Shown here: piece after piece, positions 21,701 through 32,934 of the stretch | Numbering within the stretch: position 1 is the first letter of the stretch | How the letters are laid out: the number at the start of each line of letters is the position of its first letter | NCBI GenBank assembly: GCA_024291935.2 | Contig: CM044320.1 | Span: 50,100,001-50,164,000, forward strand | From: Okapia johnstoni | Lineage: Eukaryota; Chordata; Mammalia; Artiodactyla; Giraffidae | Length of the DNA stretch: 64,000 nucleotides | Direction: 5' to 3' | Program-made: the position numbers and the translations under genes | The notes under the pieces: generated by a model | What the model was told of the DNA's origin: nothing | The model's database searches: none | Seen by the model: the letters and a program-made list of their open reading frames with translations, nothing else

Positions 21701-21976
21701 GAAATGCCTTGGCCCTACCCTCCAGACTGATTAAATTGATATCTTTAAAGGCAAGTATTTTATAGAACTATATGCAACATTTTGCTTGTAGGTACCTACC
21801 TTTTTTTTAGGAATAAAATTCTAATCATGCTCTGTCACATATCCTCTATGTAACCTTCAATTTGTCAGCAAAATATGGATGGTATTTACCTTGCTTGCTT
21901 CTCAGGGACATAGGAAACCTCAAATCAGATAAAATGTACCATGGTGCTGTAAGTTATAAAACTCAATAGTGATCCA

Positions 21977-22175
21977 ATTTGTTATTAGAGGGGCAATTAA
22001 ATCACATTTGCCCACATTTGAAATATGACCTTGGAGAGACCATCCTCTCACTCGCACTGTCTCATCCACAGTTGGCTCTGATGATAGCAACTCTGGTTTT
22101 ATGTAACATATTTGGGAGCCTTTTTAAGTTCCCTAAGTGACTTCAATCTGCTTAGGATGATCCTGGCTAAATATG
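21977..22175 (-). repeat. Inverted repeat, right arm
   Basis: The reverse complement of the 21118-21319 segment with scattered substitutions and small gaps. Just to the right, 'tttaggtgaaacaaa' occurs twice (22182-22196, 22202-22216), the second running into the right direct repeat. Confidence 0.8.
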
Positions 22176-22206
22176 GATCATTTTAGGTGAAACAAATAGC
22201 ATTTAG

Positions 22207-22257
22207 GTGAAACAAAGAACAATTCAGAAAGAAAAAAAAATTGAGGAAGAAGCCAAT
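22207..22257 (+). repeat. Direct repeat, right copy
   Basis: 51 bases matching 20795-20845 with four transitions. The two copies enclose the L1 and both inverted arms. Confidence 0.9.
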
Positions 22258-22836
22258 ATGGAGGATCTCCACCTCCAGCATTTCATTCCTTAGAGATGTC
22301 TCCATATTGATAGCCACAGGAAATATAAACTACTAAAATCTGAAATGTGAGATAATCCAAAGAAGACAAATGGCGTGGAGTTGTTTCAGGCTGACCCAGT
22401 GCAAGGGAAGGGAAAGTCAGCATCCTGGAAGCATCCACTATGAACTGCATCTTCCATCAATGACTAAAATCACCATCATTCTGTACAGAGGTCATGTCAA
22501 TCACATTCTAGCATAATATTAATTATCCTCATTTCTCTTCTTTTGATGAGATCCTGGCTGAATTTGTCCACCAGAAAAATGGGAAATTATTCGAGAAAGA
22601 TTAAGAAGTAAAGAGAGAGTCAAATTATATAGGGCCACCTTCACTGCATTACCTCAGATAAGCCAAACAGCTCCTGCCTTAGTCTTTTTGTTCTCATCCT
22701 TGATTTCCCAGAATGTCCTTCCCTCAGAGATCTGCATGGCTCATTATCTTTCTCCCTTCAAGTCATTATTCAGATGCCACCTTATGAGAGAGCCCTTCTC
22801 TGACCACTGAATATTAAGCAGCCACCATTTTACTTT

Positions 22837-23051
22837 TGCTTCCCTCATAGCTCAGTCGGTAAAGAATCTGCCTGCAATGCAGGAGACCCGGGTTCCATTC
22901 CTGGGTCAGGAAGATCCCCTGGAGAAGGAAATGGCAACCCTCTCCGGTATTCTTGCCTGGAGAATCCCATGGACAGAGGAGCCTGGCAGGCTGCAGTCCA
23001 CGGGGTCGCAGGAGTTGGACACAACTTAGCGACTTAACTACTACTACTACT
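22837..23051 (+). mobile_element. Bov-tA SINE inside L2
   Basis: Complete Bov-tA flanked by perfect 10-base TSDs 'attttacttt' (22827-22836 and 23052-23061). The tail is a short 'cta' repeat. Confidence 0.93.
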
Positions 23052-23186
23052 ATTTTACTTTCTGTCTCCTTTATGCTATTTTTTCCTTATAATGTTTTTC
23101 ACTCCTGGATTAGCATTTATGTGTTAATTTGTTCTGTGTTTTTCTTCATCACTTGAATGAACGTTGCATGAGAATGATAACTGTTT

Positions 23187-23188
23187 TA

Positions 23189-23218
<30 letters not shown>
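23187..23218. repeat. (TTA)n microsatellite
   Basis: About ten uninterrupted TTA units within the L2. Confidence 0.95.
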
Positions 23219-23219
<1 letters not shown>

Positions 23220-23304
23220 TGCTCAGTCACAGCACCTCGAACAGCACCTGGTACATAACTGGTGCTCAATAAATATATTATTTGAATTAATAAACTGAGT
23301 ATGG

Positions 23305-24228
23305 TTTGGTAAAAGACAGTGAAGATAGTTCTGGGAAGGGCGTACTCAAATTGAACTTTATATTCGAATAGGAATTAGCTAGGTGAGGTGGTAAATACAT
23401 AGTCCAGGGAGCAGCATAGGATGAGCAGAGCATTTAAAGTTTTTTTACTTAATGTTCTGCCTAATCCACGTTGGATATTCTGCTGAGTCAAGAAGTCCCA
23501 GGCAGGTGTTCTACCCTTTCCCCTCAATCGGAATGTCCTAATCTTCATGGAGTACTCATTCTGAGTATTGTTTCATGGTCAGATATATGGGGGAAATAGA
23601 GGGTTCAACACTTTTCTTTACTGAAGAATTTTTCATAGCCTTTCCCCACTGCCACCCGTGGGAAACTCATTAATATTTTTCACAACATTTCACACACAAT
23701 ATTTTTGTGTGATCCACAAAACACAGTTTGGGAAGCATTATCCAGGTCATTTGATATACTTCTTTGTAGTTGACCCTAGCAATTCCATTGTGGTTTGATT
23801 TTTTCACTCATTCTGTATGAATTCATATTGGTTGAGAAAGGGAGTGTGCTGACTCAGCAATAAATAGTGTGCTCCTTTTAGTATGCTATAGAGTGGTATC
23901 TATACTTAAATCTACTTAATCCTGTGAGCAATCATGTAAAATAACAGAGTCACTATGATTCCTATTTTATATATGAGGAGAAATAAAATGAATATACTGT
24001 AGATTATATCATGCTGAAAACAAGTTTTAAATCAATAATGTTAAAATCCTAAAACCCAAAAACAAATAGTTAGAAGGATCTACATTTTTTTTTACTATAA
24101 TACAATATTATTTTTGCATCGTTCTATTTTACACTGATTGAATTCTACTCAATAAATTTCTTCACACATTATATTAGGCACCATGAGGAATGGTTTTTTA
24201 TTAAAACATTTACATAATTCTTGGAGCT
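23305..24228. other. Mostly unassigned DNA
   Basis: A weak MIR-like trace may lie near 23895-24000 ('cctattttatatatgaggag'). Nothing else is recognised. Confidence 0.4.
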
Positions 24229-24237
24229 TTAGGCAAC

Positions 24238-24523
24238 TGATCTCCTGGGTGTTCATTGGAAGGACTGATGTTGAAGCTGAAACTCCAATACTTTGGCCAC
24301 CTCATGTGAAGAGTTGACTCATTGGAAAAGACCCTAATGCTGGGAAGGATTGGGGGCAGGAGGAGAAGGGGACAACAGAGGATGAGATGGCTGGATGGCA
24401 TCATCGACTTGATGGACATGGGTTTGGGTAGACTCCGGGAGTTGGTGATGGATAGGGAGGCCTGGCATGCTGCGATTCATGGGGTCGCAAAGAGTCAGAC
24501 ATGACTGAGCCACTGAACTGAAC
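24238..24523 (+). mobile_element. BovB 3' end, 5'-truncated
   Basis: It starts within 'ttggaaggactgatgttgaa' and ends 'gactgagccactgaactgaa'. A 9-base TSD 'ttaggcaac' lies at 24229-24237 and 24524-24532. Confidence 0.9.
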
Positions 24524-24532
24524 TTAGGCAAC

Positions 24533-25070
24533 AAATTAACTACATTGTTTTCTTTTTCTCCCAGACTCAGAACCAATTGAGAGATGGGATGCAGGAGTCA
24601 AATTAGAGTTAAACATTATATTTTTAAGTTACTGATAGAATAATTGGACAATGTGGTTCTAGATATGTGGCGAGACGCTCTTTCCACTGAGTTAGACACA
24701 CATCTGAACCTGTCACTGGTATAGCTAGACAATTGACAAGGCAGTTTTGCCACAGAAGAACATAAAATGTATACATTATGCTGATATGTTGGTTCTGAAG
24801 AGGAAAAACCCAGAAGGGGTAGAGATGAGCATGCTTAGCTTTCCCCCCAAAGTAATTTTATAGCTATGTAACTCTAACTCCCTTGGGTAGAAATGAGTGG
24901 AGTGTAGAATAGGCCAAGAATGTTACTCTAATGGAATTCTCCTTCTTGTGTAAATATGAGTCCAGAGAGTACAAGTTCAGCTTAATAAAAAGATAAGATA
25001 TACTTCATTTGCTCCAGTAGCCTACAGTGTTGGATAATAAGACTCACTATACTTACTTGCCAGACATCAT
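24533..25070. other. Unassigned DNA
   Basis: No recognised repeat or exon. Confidence 0.5.
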
Positions 25071-25074
25071 TTCA

Positions 25075-25395
25075 CTCCAAAAATCTGCCCTTCCTTCCTT
25101 ATATCAATTTATGGCAACACCATCTACTCAGTTTCTGAACCAGAAATTTAGGTTGCACTGGATGTCTCCCTTTCCTTCTCTCCCTCAGTCTAATTAGCCA
25201 CCAAACCAGGTCAACTCTGTTTCCCAAATATCTCCCAAAGCTTTTTTCTTTACTTTGCTCCCACTGCAATTGTCTTGATTCATCTTCTCTTGACTTGATT
25301 TTTGGAATAACTCCCACAATGTCTTCCTTGTTTTTCTCATCTGCTTCTAATTTATCTTCTACATTTCTCACAGAGTGATCTTCATGTTGTTATTA
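25075..25395 (+). repeat. L2 fragment
   Basis: It follows the L2 pattern: 'ctggatgtctccctttcctt', 'ccaccaaaccaggtcaactc', 'tcacagagtgatcttcatg'. Diverged. Confidence 0.45.
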
Positions 25396-25399
25396 TTTT

Positions 25400-27115
25400 A
25401 TATTTTGAAACAACCAAAGAATGACATTAAAGAAAAGTTAGAAACACAATACAAAGATCTTTTTCATAGACCCCTTTGTAAGATGCTGACCTAATGCCCT
25501 GTCAACCCCAAATGCCTTAGTGTGCCATATCTTGCAAAAACGAATATTTATCCATAGTCAGAAAAAATCAAAGATCATTAACTTTAATGCATTACTACCA
25601 ATTTATCCTAAAACCCAATTCAGATTTCACCAGTTGTCCTAATAATATCTTTGTGGTAAAATATACAGTCTAGAATCATATATTGTATCTATTGTCATTT
25701 CTCTTTAATCTCTTTCAATCTGGGATGATTCCTCCATCCTCTCTGGACTTTTAAAACCATGGCACATTTGACGATAACAAATCAGTTATTTTATAGCATG
25801 TCCTTCAATATGGGTCTATCTGATACTTCCTCATAATTAGATTCAGGATATTCACCTTGTTAGAAAGATCCAGAAATCACTCTGCATTATTTTGTTGTTG
25901 TTTATTGCATCCTGTCAAGTGGTGCATGATTGCCTTATTTCTGATATTGTTCACCTTGATCATTTAATTAACATTGTCTCCCAGGCTTCTTCACTGTAAA
26001 ATTATTCTTTTTTCTTTTTTAAATAATCTTACTCTCTGTTTTCTGTAACTTAAAAGCCTTTGTGGGGGAGTACTTTGAAACTATGTTAATATCCCACTTC
26101 CTATAAAAGATTCAATTTTAAAATTTATTTATATGCATTTGTTTAGACCCATATTTTCCTATTTTAGTCAATGAGTTTTACCACTTTACTATCATTATTT
26201 GTTTTGAAACTTTAATGATTCCTGTTTTTGCAAAACGGAGCCCTCCTGCATCCTTTTCACATATCCCCATCATTCTTGGAGTGCTTCTTTGCTTTTGGGA
26301 ACAAAAAGATATTCTAAACTTATCTCATATATACTTTTCCAGTCCCATATATGGAATAAGCCATTCTACAAGAAGCTCTACTATTTCCTTTTAGTGGAAA
26401 ATGATCTTTATATGCCAAGATTTATGTACTAGGTATGTTTATTTCTATTAGGACATCACCACTCCAAGGCCCTTCCAAGTGGGCAGAGCTAGGGAATATT
26501 TACATGTATGCACAATATGTATATGTATTTGGGTATGAATGTGTATATACAGGTATGTTTATGTACACACATCTATATTTCTGTAACCATCTTCATAAAT
26601 ATCAAAAATCATGAGTTCATAGTGATAGTGTAATTTCAATGTTTACACCACTGAATTCATTTTAATATTTGTAATCTATTTTCTGATAATCAGAAACATG
26701 ACTTCCACTATCCTTAATGTATTTAGTTATTTGATCTGGCCCTAACGCCCATTTAGGGCCATCCTCATATGTGGATGCCAGTCTCACCCCATTTGGGCTC
26801 TGCCTTCCCATGCCAGTCCACCCCCACATAGATACCATCTTCACTCTGCTCAGGTATGTCACACACCATACAGTCCACCCTCCTCATCCTCAGTGTGCTC
26901 TGACTCGCTACACTGGACTGAGCCTCGGTGACTCCCCTCCTCAGCTGGGCATTGGTTTGACTCTCCACCCCAGCTGCTGTCCACAGATAGATGCCCTCCA
27001 AGCACTGTGAGATGTGTGACACCCAAGCTTGACCTCTCCTCTGTGGGGGTACTCTCCTCACCTTGTGTGGGCTTTGTCCCCCAGTGTCAGAGTCTCCCTC
27101 CGGGTGGCAAGTGAT
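25400..27115 (-). repeat. Old L1 (L1M/L1ME-type) 3' UTR, antisense
   Basis: A long run keeps the order of an old mammalian L1 3' UTR in reverse: 'ttcaccagttgtcctaataa', 'cctcataattagattcagga', 'ggggagtactttgaaactat', 'acatatccccatcattcttg', 'tgggcagagctagggaatat', then a GC-richer segment (26740-27115) with repeated 'ctccaccc'-like words. No coding part is included. The subfamily is uncertain. Confidence 0.5.
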
Positions 27116-27117
27116 CT

Positions 27118-27470
27118 TTTTATACTATCAACTGGATCATGTTATTCACCTTTGTAAAATATTCCTGAGCTCTTTATTGCCTCATAGTAACATCCAAGCT
27201 CCTCAGTAAGGTGCTAACCTGTTTATCTCCTGACACTTAACTCCTCTTTATGACCACCATCCCCAACATACAATCATACTACTCTTGCAAATCCCCAAAG
27301 GAAACCTGTTCTCTCACCCTTTTTGATACAGTAGAATGTGTTTCCTTCTTTCTATTCCTAGTTAACATCTATTGTGCCTTCAGGATAGGATCACGTAACA
27401 TAAAACCCTTTCTCACGTCATCTCCAGTAAGATGCCCTTATGCATTCATCCATTTCACTCATGTTTGCTG
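27118..27470 (+). repeat. L2 fragment
   Basis: 'attgcctcatagtaacatcc', 'aaggtgctaacctgtttatc' and 'aaaccctttctcacgtcatc' follow L2 order. Confidence 0.5.
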
Positions 27471-27479
27471 AGAGTGTTC

Positions 27480-28350
27480 TGTATTCCAGGCTTCATGCTA
27501 GGTACAGGAAATATATTAGTAAGACAAAAGGAGGTCCCTGCCCTCAAGGAGCTTTACAATGAGGAGGTCAATTTACAATAATCAAGTAAACAATAAATAA
27601 AGATTATAATTTCAAATCGTGATAAATGCCATGAACTAACAGAGTAAAACAAAAGTTGGAAGAGTAGCCAGTACTTTACAGCAGAGAAAACCTCTCTGAA
27701 GGTGATATTTGAGTTAGAACATGAATGCAGAGAAACAGCCAGCCGTCCAAAGAGTCAGAGGGAGAATGTTCCAGGGAAAGGACATATCAACACAAAGACC
27801 CTGATGATGAGATGAACTTGTGGTAGAGGAACAGACAAATGGCATGTATGTGTATTAGGGGAAAGTGCTTGGAGATTAAGCAGCAGAAGATGGGGAACCA
27901 TGTAGGTCTTTGTAAAAATTGTAGATTTTGATCCATGTGCAATTTGAAGGACTTAAGCAAGGATGTGACATGATTTCCTTTACATTTTTAAATGAAATAG
28001 AGGAAAACCAGAAACAAGAGAAGTAATTCAGAGGTTTTGTAGTCATTCAATTGAGAGAGTGCTGTTCTTGGATCAGGGTGGTGAATGGTTTTGAGACACA
28101 TTTTCAAAGTAGAACCCAAATATTTGTGGTTCTGTTAAATTCAGGGGATATAGGGTGTGAATCAAGCATTCCTAGGTTTATGGCTTGAACTGCTGTGAGA
28201 ATCATAGTGCTATTTACTGAAATGGTGAGGTCTAGGTGAAATCTAGGGATTTTTGTGTGTTTTTTGTTTTGGTATTGCTGTGGGTGGGGAGCAAGGGTCA
28301 AAGACAAATTTTGGCTACATAAAGGTGAGATACTTTCTAGAAGTCAAGGA
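27480..28350 (+). repeat. Ancient LINE-like repeat (same class as 2.8 kb)
   Basis: It has the diagnostic order 'ggaggtccctgccctcaagg', 'agaatgttccagggaaagga', 'atgtaggtctttgtaaaaat', 'gatgtgacatgatttccttt', 'tgctatttactgaaatggtg'. Better preserved than the copy at 2.8 kb. Confidence 0.55.
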
Positions 28351-29150
28351 GATAAATATAAGGTTTTAGAACCCTTAAGGCTAGAGCCCTTCCACTGTGT
28401 TCCTCAAGCATTATGTATGTACTCCATATATTATTGTATGTACCCATATATTACTTTCATATGGGTATTATAAGAGTATATTTATGTAGCAAAAGAGATG
28501 GGAAGATTTTATAGAAAGCCTATTAGCTACATTACTATTTATAAAAGCAGAAATGATCCCCCACCAGCCTGTAAGATTTTTCTTCTTTGATTTTTTGGTG
28601 TTTAGGAAAGAACTTGATATTTGTTGAGTGGACTCAGGGATAACAGGTATAATTAAACATGACTTCTTAGAAAAGTTGTATGAAACAGGTACAAAACCAT
28701 ATTGCAATTTCACTCACGATTATTTCTCTCAAATGTTTCTTGAAATCAGAAAGACATGTTAAAACTGTCTTACATCTTCCATTGGATTCCATAAAAAATG
28801 CAACAAAGATATCAACACAAACAGATATCTACATAATAATTGCAGTTATATGTGAAATGATAAATTAAGAGGATCATTAGGTTAGTGAAAATATATGAGA
28901 GAAAAGACTGCTTTGAAAAAGTTAAATTGAATAAACATTAGGCAATGTACTCTAACAAAATAGTGACAGTGATTAATAGCAACTTTAAAAAAGATGTTTT
29001 CTTATCTTCTCATCCTTATACTTCCTCATTTTCCTTTATGTCAGAACAGTTACAAATGACTAGCTTAGCAGTCATTTCTCTATTAACTAACAAAATGTTT
29101 GAAACCATAGAGACACTGGCTGTCAATATTTCAAACTTAATCTTAGAGAC
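28351..29150. other. Mostly unassigned AT-rich DNA
   Basis: No confident repeat. It may include the upstream edge of the old L1 that follows. Confidence 0.35.
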
Positions 29151-29382
29151 ACTTAACATAAAAGCTTAAGAAAGTATTCCTGATGGAAAAGGTAAATAGC
29201 CTTGACTACATAAAAATTAAAATTTACACTGAATCAAAAAATCCCAAATAAAATAGAAAGCAAGCAGCAAATGAGCTAGAGATATTTATAATAAACAAAC
29301 TTTTAATATTCTAATAGGCAAAGTGCTTTTATTAAGATCATAAAGAAGACTAATATGTCTCTAGGGAAAAACAAGGAATATG

Positions 29383-29499
29383 AGTCAGTTCAGCTCAGTT
29401 CAGTTGCTCAGTCACGTCCAACTCTTTGCAAGCCCGTGGACTGCAGCACTCCAGGCCTCCCCATCCATCACTAACTCCCAAAGCTTGCTCAAACTCTGG
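29383..29499 (-). mobile_element. BovB 3' terminal fragment, antisense
   Basis: 'cagttcagttgctcagtcac' through 'caaagcttgctcaaactctg' is the last ~115 bases of BovB in reverse. Confidence 0.8.
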
Positions 29500-29657
29500 A
29501 AATATGAATAGATTATCAATAAAGAAATGAAAGATTATCTAATAAACACTCAGTGTTTGACAGCCCTGCATATCAAAGAAATTCAAAATTAAGTTATAGC
29601 ATTTTAGATTATGAAATGGTTAAAATTTTTTAAAATGAAAATCCTATAGTGAGTGTA

Positions 29658-29800
29658 TGGAGAAGGGAATGGCAACCCACTCCAGTATTCTTGCTTGGAG
29701 AATTCTATGGACAGAGCAGCCTGGCGGGCTACAGTCCATGGGGTCGCAAAGAGTCAGACACAACTGAGCAACTAACACACACACACACACACACACACAC
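29658..29800 (+). mobile_element. Bov-A unit with (AC)n tail
   Basis: A lone Bov-A unit from 'tggagaagggaatggcaacc' to 'cagacacaactgagcaacta'. Its tail has become a perfect (AC)n run (29774-29800). Perfect 12-base TSDs 'atagtgagtgta' lie at 29646-29657 and 29801-29812. Confidence 0.92.
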
Positions 29801-30060
29801 ATAGTGAGTGTAAGGTAAAGGCACATGGTATAGGCATTCTCATAGACTAATGGTGGCAATATTTCTGTGAATCTTCTTGGTAATGTGAATCGAGCCATAA
29901 AAATGTTTGTACTGTTTTTAATCTAGTGATTTCTCATCCATGCCAATTAAACACCCAGAAAGAGGGGGAAAAATCTGTAAAACATATACATTGCAGCACT
30001 ATTTTAAGAGCAAAAAATTATAATGAAGCTTTTTCAGAATATTAAAAGATTAAATTATTT

Positions 30061-30375
30061 TTGAAAACTAATTAATCTTGTGAGAAACTAACTCCATAGT
30101 AACTTTTAAAATATGAATTTGTTAACTAATAAATTAGCACCTGCATGTGTTGATTACTTGCAAATTTGTAATAAGTGTATGTGTGTATGTGTATAAAATG
30201 GACAATTTAATTTTTCTTTATTCTGTGTGTGTACGTATGTGTGTGCATATGTGTGTGCACAAGAGTTGTACAAATCTGCTTCTGCTATCTATTTAGGAGG
30301 AAAAAAGTCATTAAACTCAAATAGAAAATGTGAAACTCAGATTGCTTCTCCAAGTGCTGTATCATTTTTCCTAAG
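30061..30375. other. Unassigned DNA with GT-rich tracts
   Basis: Imperfect GT repeats at about 30175-30195 and 30225-30262; otherwise nothing recognised. Confidence 0.5.
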
Positions 30376-30379
30376 CCTG

Positions 30380-30800
30380 TTCATTCATTCCCTAGCTTAA
30401 AAACCCATAAAGCTGGTTTAATCACTATTGATCATACGGAAAGCCACCAAACTCACTAGGCGTTTATGACTAGGCTCCTGTCTATTTCTAGCATGACATC
30501 TTGAGCCTCTCTCCTCTTCTTTATACACCCACACACCCATTCCAGCTCTAGGCTCATTTGACTTCCTCCAAAGCACCATGGTCTTTCCAAACATACACCA
30601 ATGTTTCTCCTCCAAACTCATCCATTCTTTATTTCTTACTTCTTAGTCTGACTTTTTACCTTTTACTCATTCTTCAGGACTCCACTTAGACATCACTTTC
30701 TCAAGGATGCCTTCTCTGACATTTCCCCCCTCGCCCAAACAATGAATACATTGCTCACTGTCATCTCCTTACTCCTACATTTGAAAAGTACTCTGCACTT
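30380..30800 (+). repeat. L2 fragment
   Basis: 'cttcaggactccacttagac' and 'tcaaggatgccttctctgac' are typical of L2 3' regions. The left part is diverged. Confidence 0.5.
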
Positions 30801-31086
30801 TTTTGTTGAAAGAATGACTAAAGAATTTGTCAGAAATAATTTTATAAGCCTAAGACATTTAGTCTTTAAGAAAAAGTTTAAGGAAGTGGATAAATGCAAA
30901 AATTCTAATTGTAATGATAATCCCATAAAGTTTTCTCTAAAGGGTTTAACATTTTATGTAACACATGTGCCTGTACTCTCTCCTGTCACTACGATTTTTT
31001 TTCCTGGGTCAAGGTCAACCTCTCCTGTGTACTGGAAAATTTCTCATGATACTTTATGAATTTTTAAGACTAGGTAATTCTCCCAC

Positions 31087-32183
31087 AGGTAATTCTGTCA
31101 ATAAAGGTAGAAATGGTAGGGACCTAACAGAAGCAGAAGATATTAAGAAAAGGTAGCAAGAATACACAGAAGAATTGTACAAAAAAGATCTTCATGACCC
31201 AGATAATCACGATGGTGTGATCACTCACCTAGAGCCAGACATCCTGGAATGTGAAGTCAAGTGGGGCTTAGGAAGCATCACTACAAGCAAAGCTAGTGGA
31301 GGTGATGGAATTCCAGTTAAGCTATTTCAAATCCTAAAAGATGATGCTGTGAAATTGCTGCACTCAATATGCCAGCAAATTTGGAAAGCTCAGCGGTGGC
31401 CACAGGACTGGAAAATTTCAGTTTTCATTCCAATCCGAAAGAAAGGCAATGCCAAAGAATTCTCAAACTACTGCACAATTGCAGTCATCTCACATGCTAG
31501 TAAATTAATGCTTAAAATTCTCCAAGCCAGGCTTCAGCAATATGTGAACCGTGAACTTCCAGATGTTCAAGCTGGTTTTAGAAAAGGCAGAGGAACCAGA
31601 TATCAAATTGCCAACATCCGCTGGATTATTGAAAAAGCAAGAGAGTTCCAGAAAAACATCTATTTCTGCTTGATTGACTATGCCAAAGCCTTTGACACTG
31701 TGGATCACAATAAACTCTGGAAAATTCTGAAAGAGATGGAAATACCAGACCACTTGACCTGCCTCTTGAGAAATCTGTATGCAGGTGAGGAAGCAACAGT
31801 TAGAACTGGACATGGAACAACAGACTTGTTCCAAATAGGAAAAGGAGACTCTTGAGAGTCCCTTGGACTGCAAGGAGATCCAACCAGTCCATCCTAAAGA
31901 TCAGTCCTGGGTATTCATTGGAAGGACTGATGTTGAAGCTGAAACTCCAATACTTCATGTGAAGAGCTAACTCATTGGAAACGACCCTGATGCTGGGAAA
32001 GATTGACGGCAGGAAAAGAAGGGGATGACAAAGGATGAAATGATTGGATGGCATCACCGACTCAATGGACATGGGTTTGGGTGGACTCCGGGAGTTGGTG
32101 ATGGGCAGGGAGGCCTGGTGTGCTGTGGTCCATGGGGTCGCGAAGAGTTGGTCATGACTGAGCAACTGAACTGAGCTGAACTG
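31087..32183 (+). mobile_element. BovB (RTE LINE) with internal deletion
   Basis: ORF2 sequence is open from 31175 to 31852 and includes the reverse-transcriptase block LIDYAKAFDTVDHNKL with its catalytic Asp. At about 31848 it jumps from 'caaataggaaaaggag' straight to 'actcttgagagtcccttgga', skipping the YADD box and about 0.57 kb found in the 17 kb copy. The 3' end is normal. Perfect 11-base TSDs 'aattctcccac' (31076-31086, 32184-32194) show one insertion event. It is non-functional. Confidence 0.95.
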
Positions 32184-32194
32184 AATTCTCCCAC

Positions 32195-32930
32195 TCCCAC
32201 CCTAAAAACCATAGGCAGTTAAAGTTGTCACTGAATTTGAGGGTTTGGTGTCTTCAAAAATTGTAATTTTTTAATTCATCTAATCTATTTTGCTTACTTT
32301 CAACTTTAATTTATTTGGAATATGTATGTATTGAATCCCAGGTCATCTAGTGACTCTGATTTCCATACTCACTCCACATTTTAAAAACTCCTTTGATCAG
32401 ACAGTGCCACCAAAATCAAGCAATAGTCATCAACTACAGAAGAAAAATTTTGTGCAAATCTAATCTTAACTAGAGAAATAGTCAATGAAAATTAGCATTG
32501 TCTGATAAAGAGCTTGTAACTAAAAATATGCAGTGTGATATAACAGGAAGAATGCTTATACTAAGAAATGCATAAAGAAAAAAATATCCCTCTGTTTTAA
32601 TAACCATTAATATTAGACTTTTTCTATACACATATATTAATTTAAAAAATTATGTCATAGTGTGTATATTGCTCTGCAACTTGTTTTTCAATCTAAAGGA
32701 TATATTCTCCCATTCTTTCATGATTTGAAATATCATAATTTTTAATGCTTGCTTATGTGCCCATGATTGATTAACTCACCAAAATGTTCTCATTTCATGT
32801 CAGGGAAAAAAATATTCTTTCATTTGTTTCCTTGGTAGATAAAGTACAGTCTATACTTTAGAGCATAGAACTGGTGATAGATATATTCTAAATCCCTTTC
32901 TTCAGGAAGACTTGGATGGAAACTATGTTT
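32195..32930. other. Unassigned AT-rich DNA
   Basis: No recognised repeat or exon. Confidence 0.5.
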
Positions 32931-32934
32931 AGGA

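Larger units (their letters stand above)
22680..23300 (+). repeat. L2 3' end split by a Bov-tA
   Basis: The L2 pattern runs from 'ccagaatgtccttccctcag' to 'tcaagtcattattcagatgc', is interrupted by a SINE, then resumes with 'attttactttctgtctcc' and ends 'ggtgctcaataaatatatta'. A (TTA)n run at 23187-23218 has expanded inside it. Confidence 0.8.
29155..30060 (+). repeat. Old L1 ORF2/3' region remnant, split by two insertions
   Basis: 'gccttgactacataaaaatt' then 'agcaagcagcaaatgagcta' resembles late L1 ORF2. Later blocks ('atatacattgcagcactatt') fit the following L1 part. Two younger insertions (29383-29499, 29658-29800) break it. The family is not assigned. Confidence 0.45.

Noticed and set aside
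31175..31855. 226-codon open frame as a host gene
   Set aside because: It is BovB ORF2 with reverse-transcriptase sequence and lies between TSDs of an insertion.
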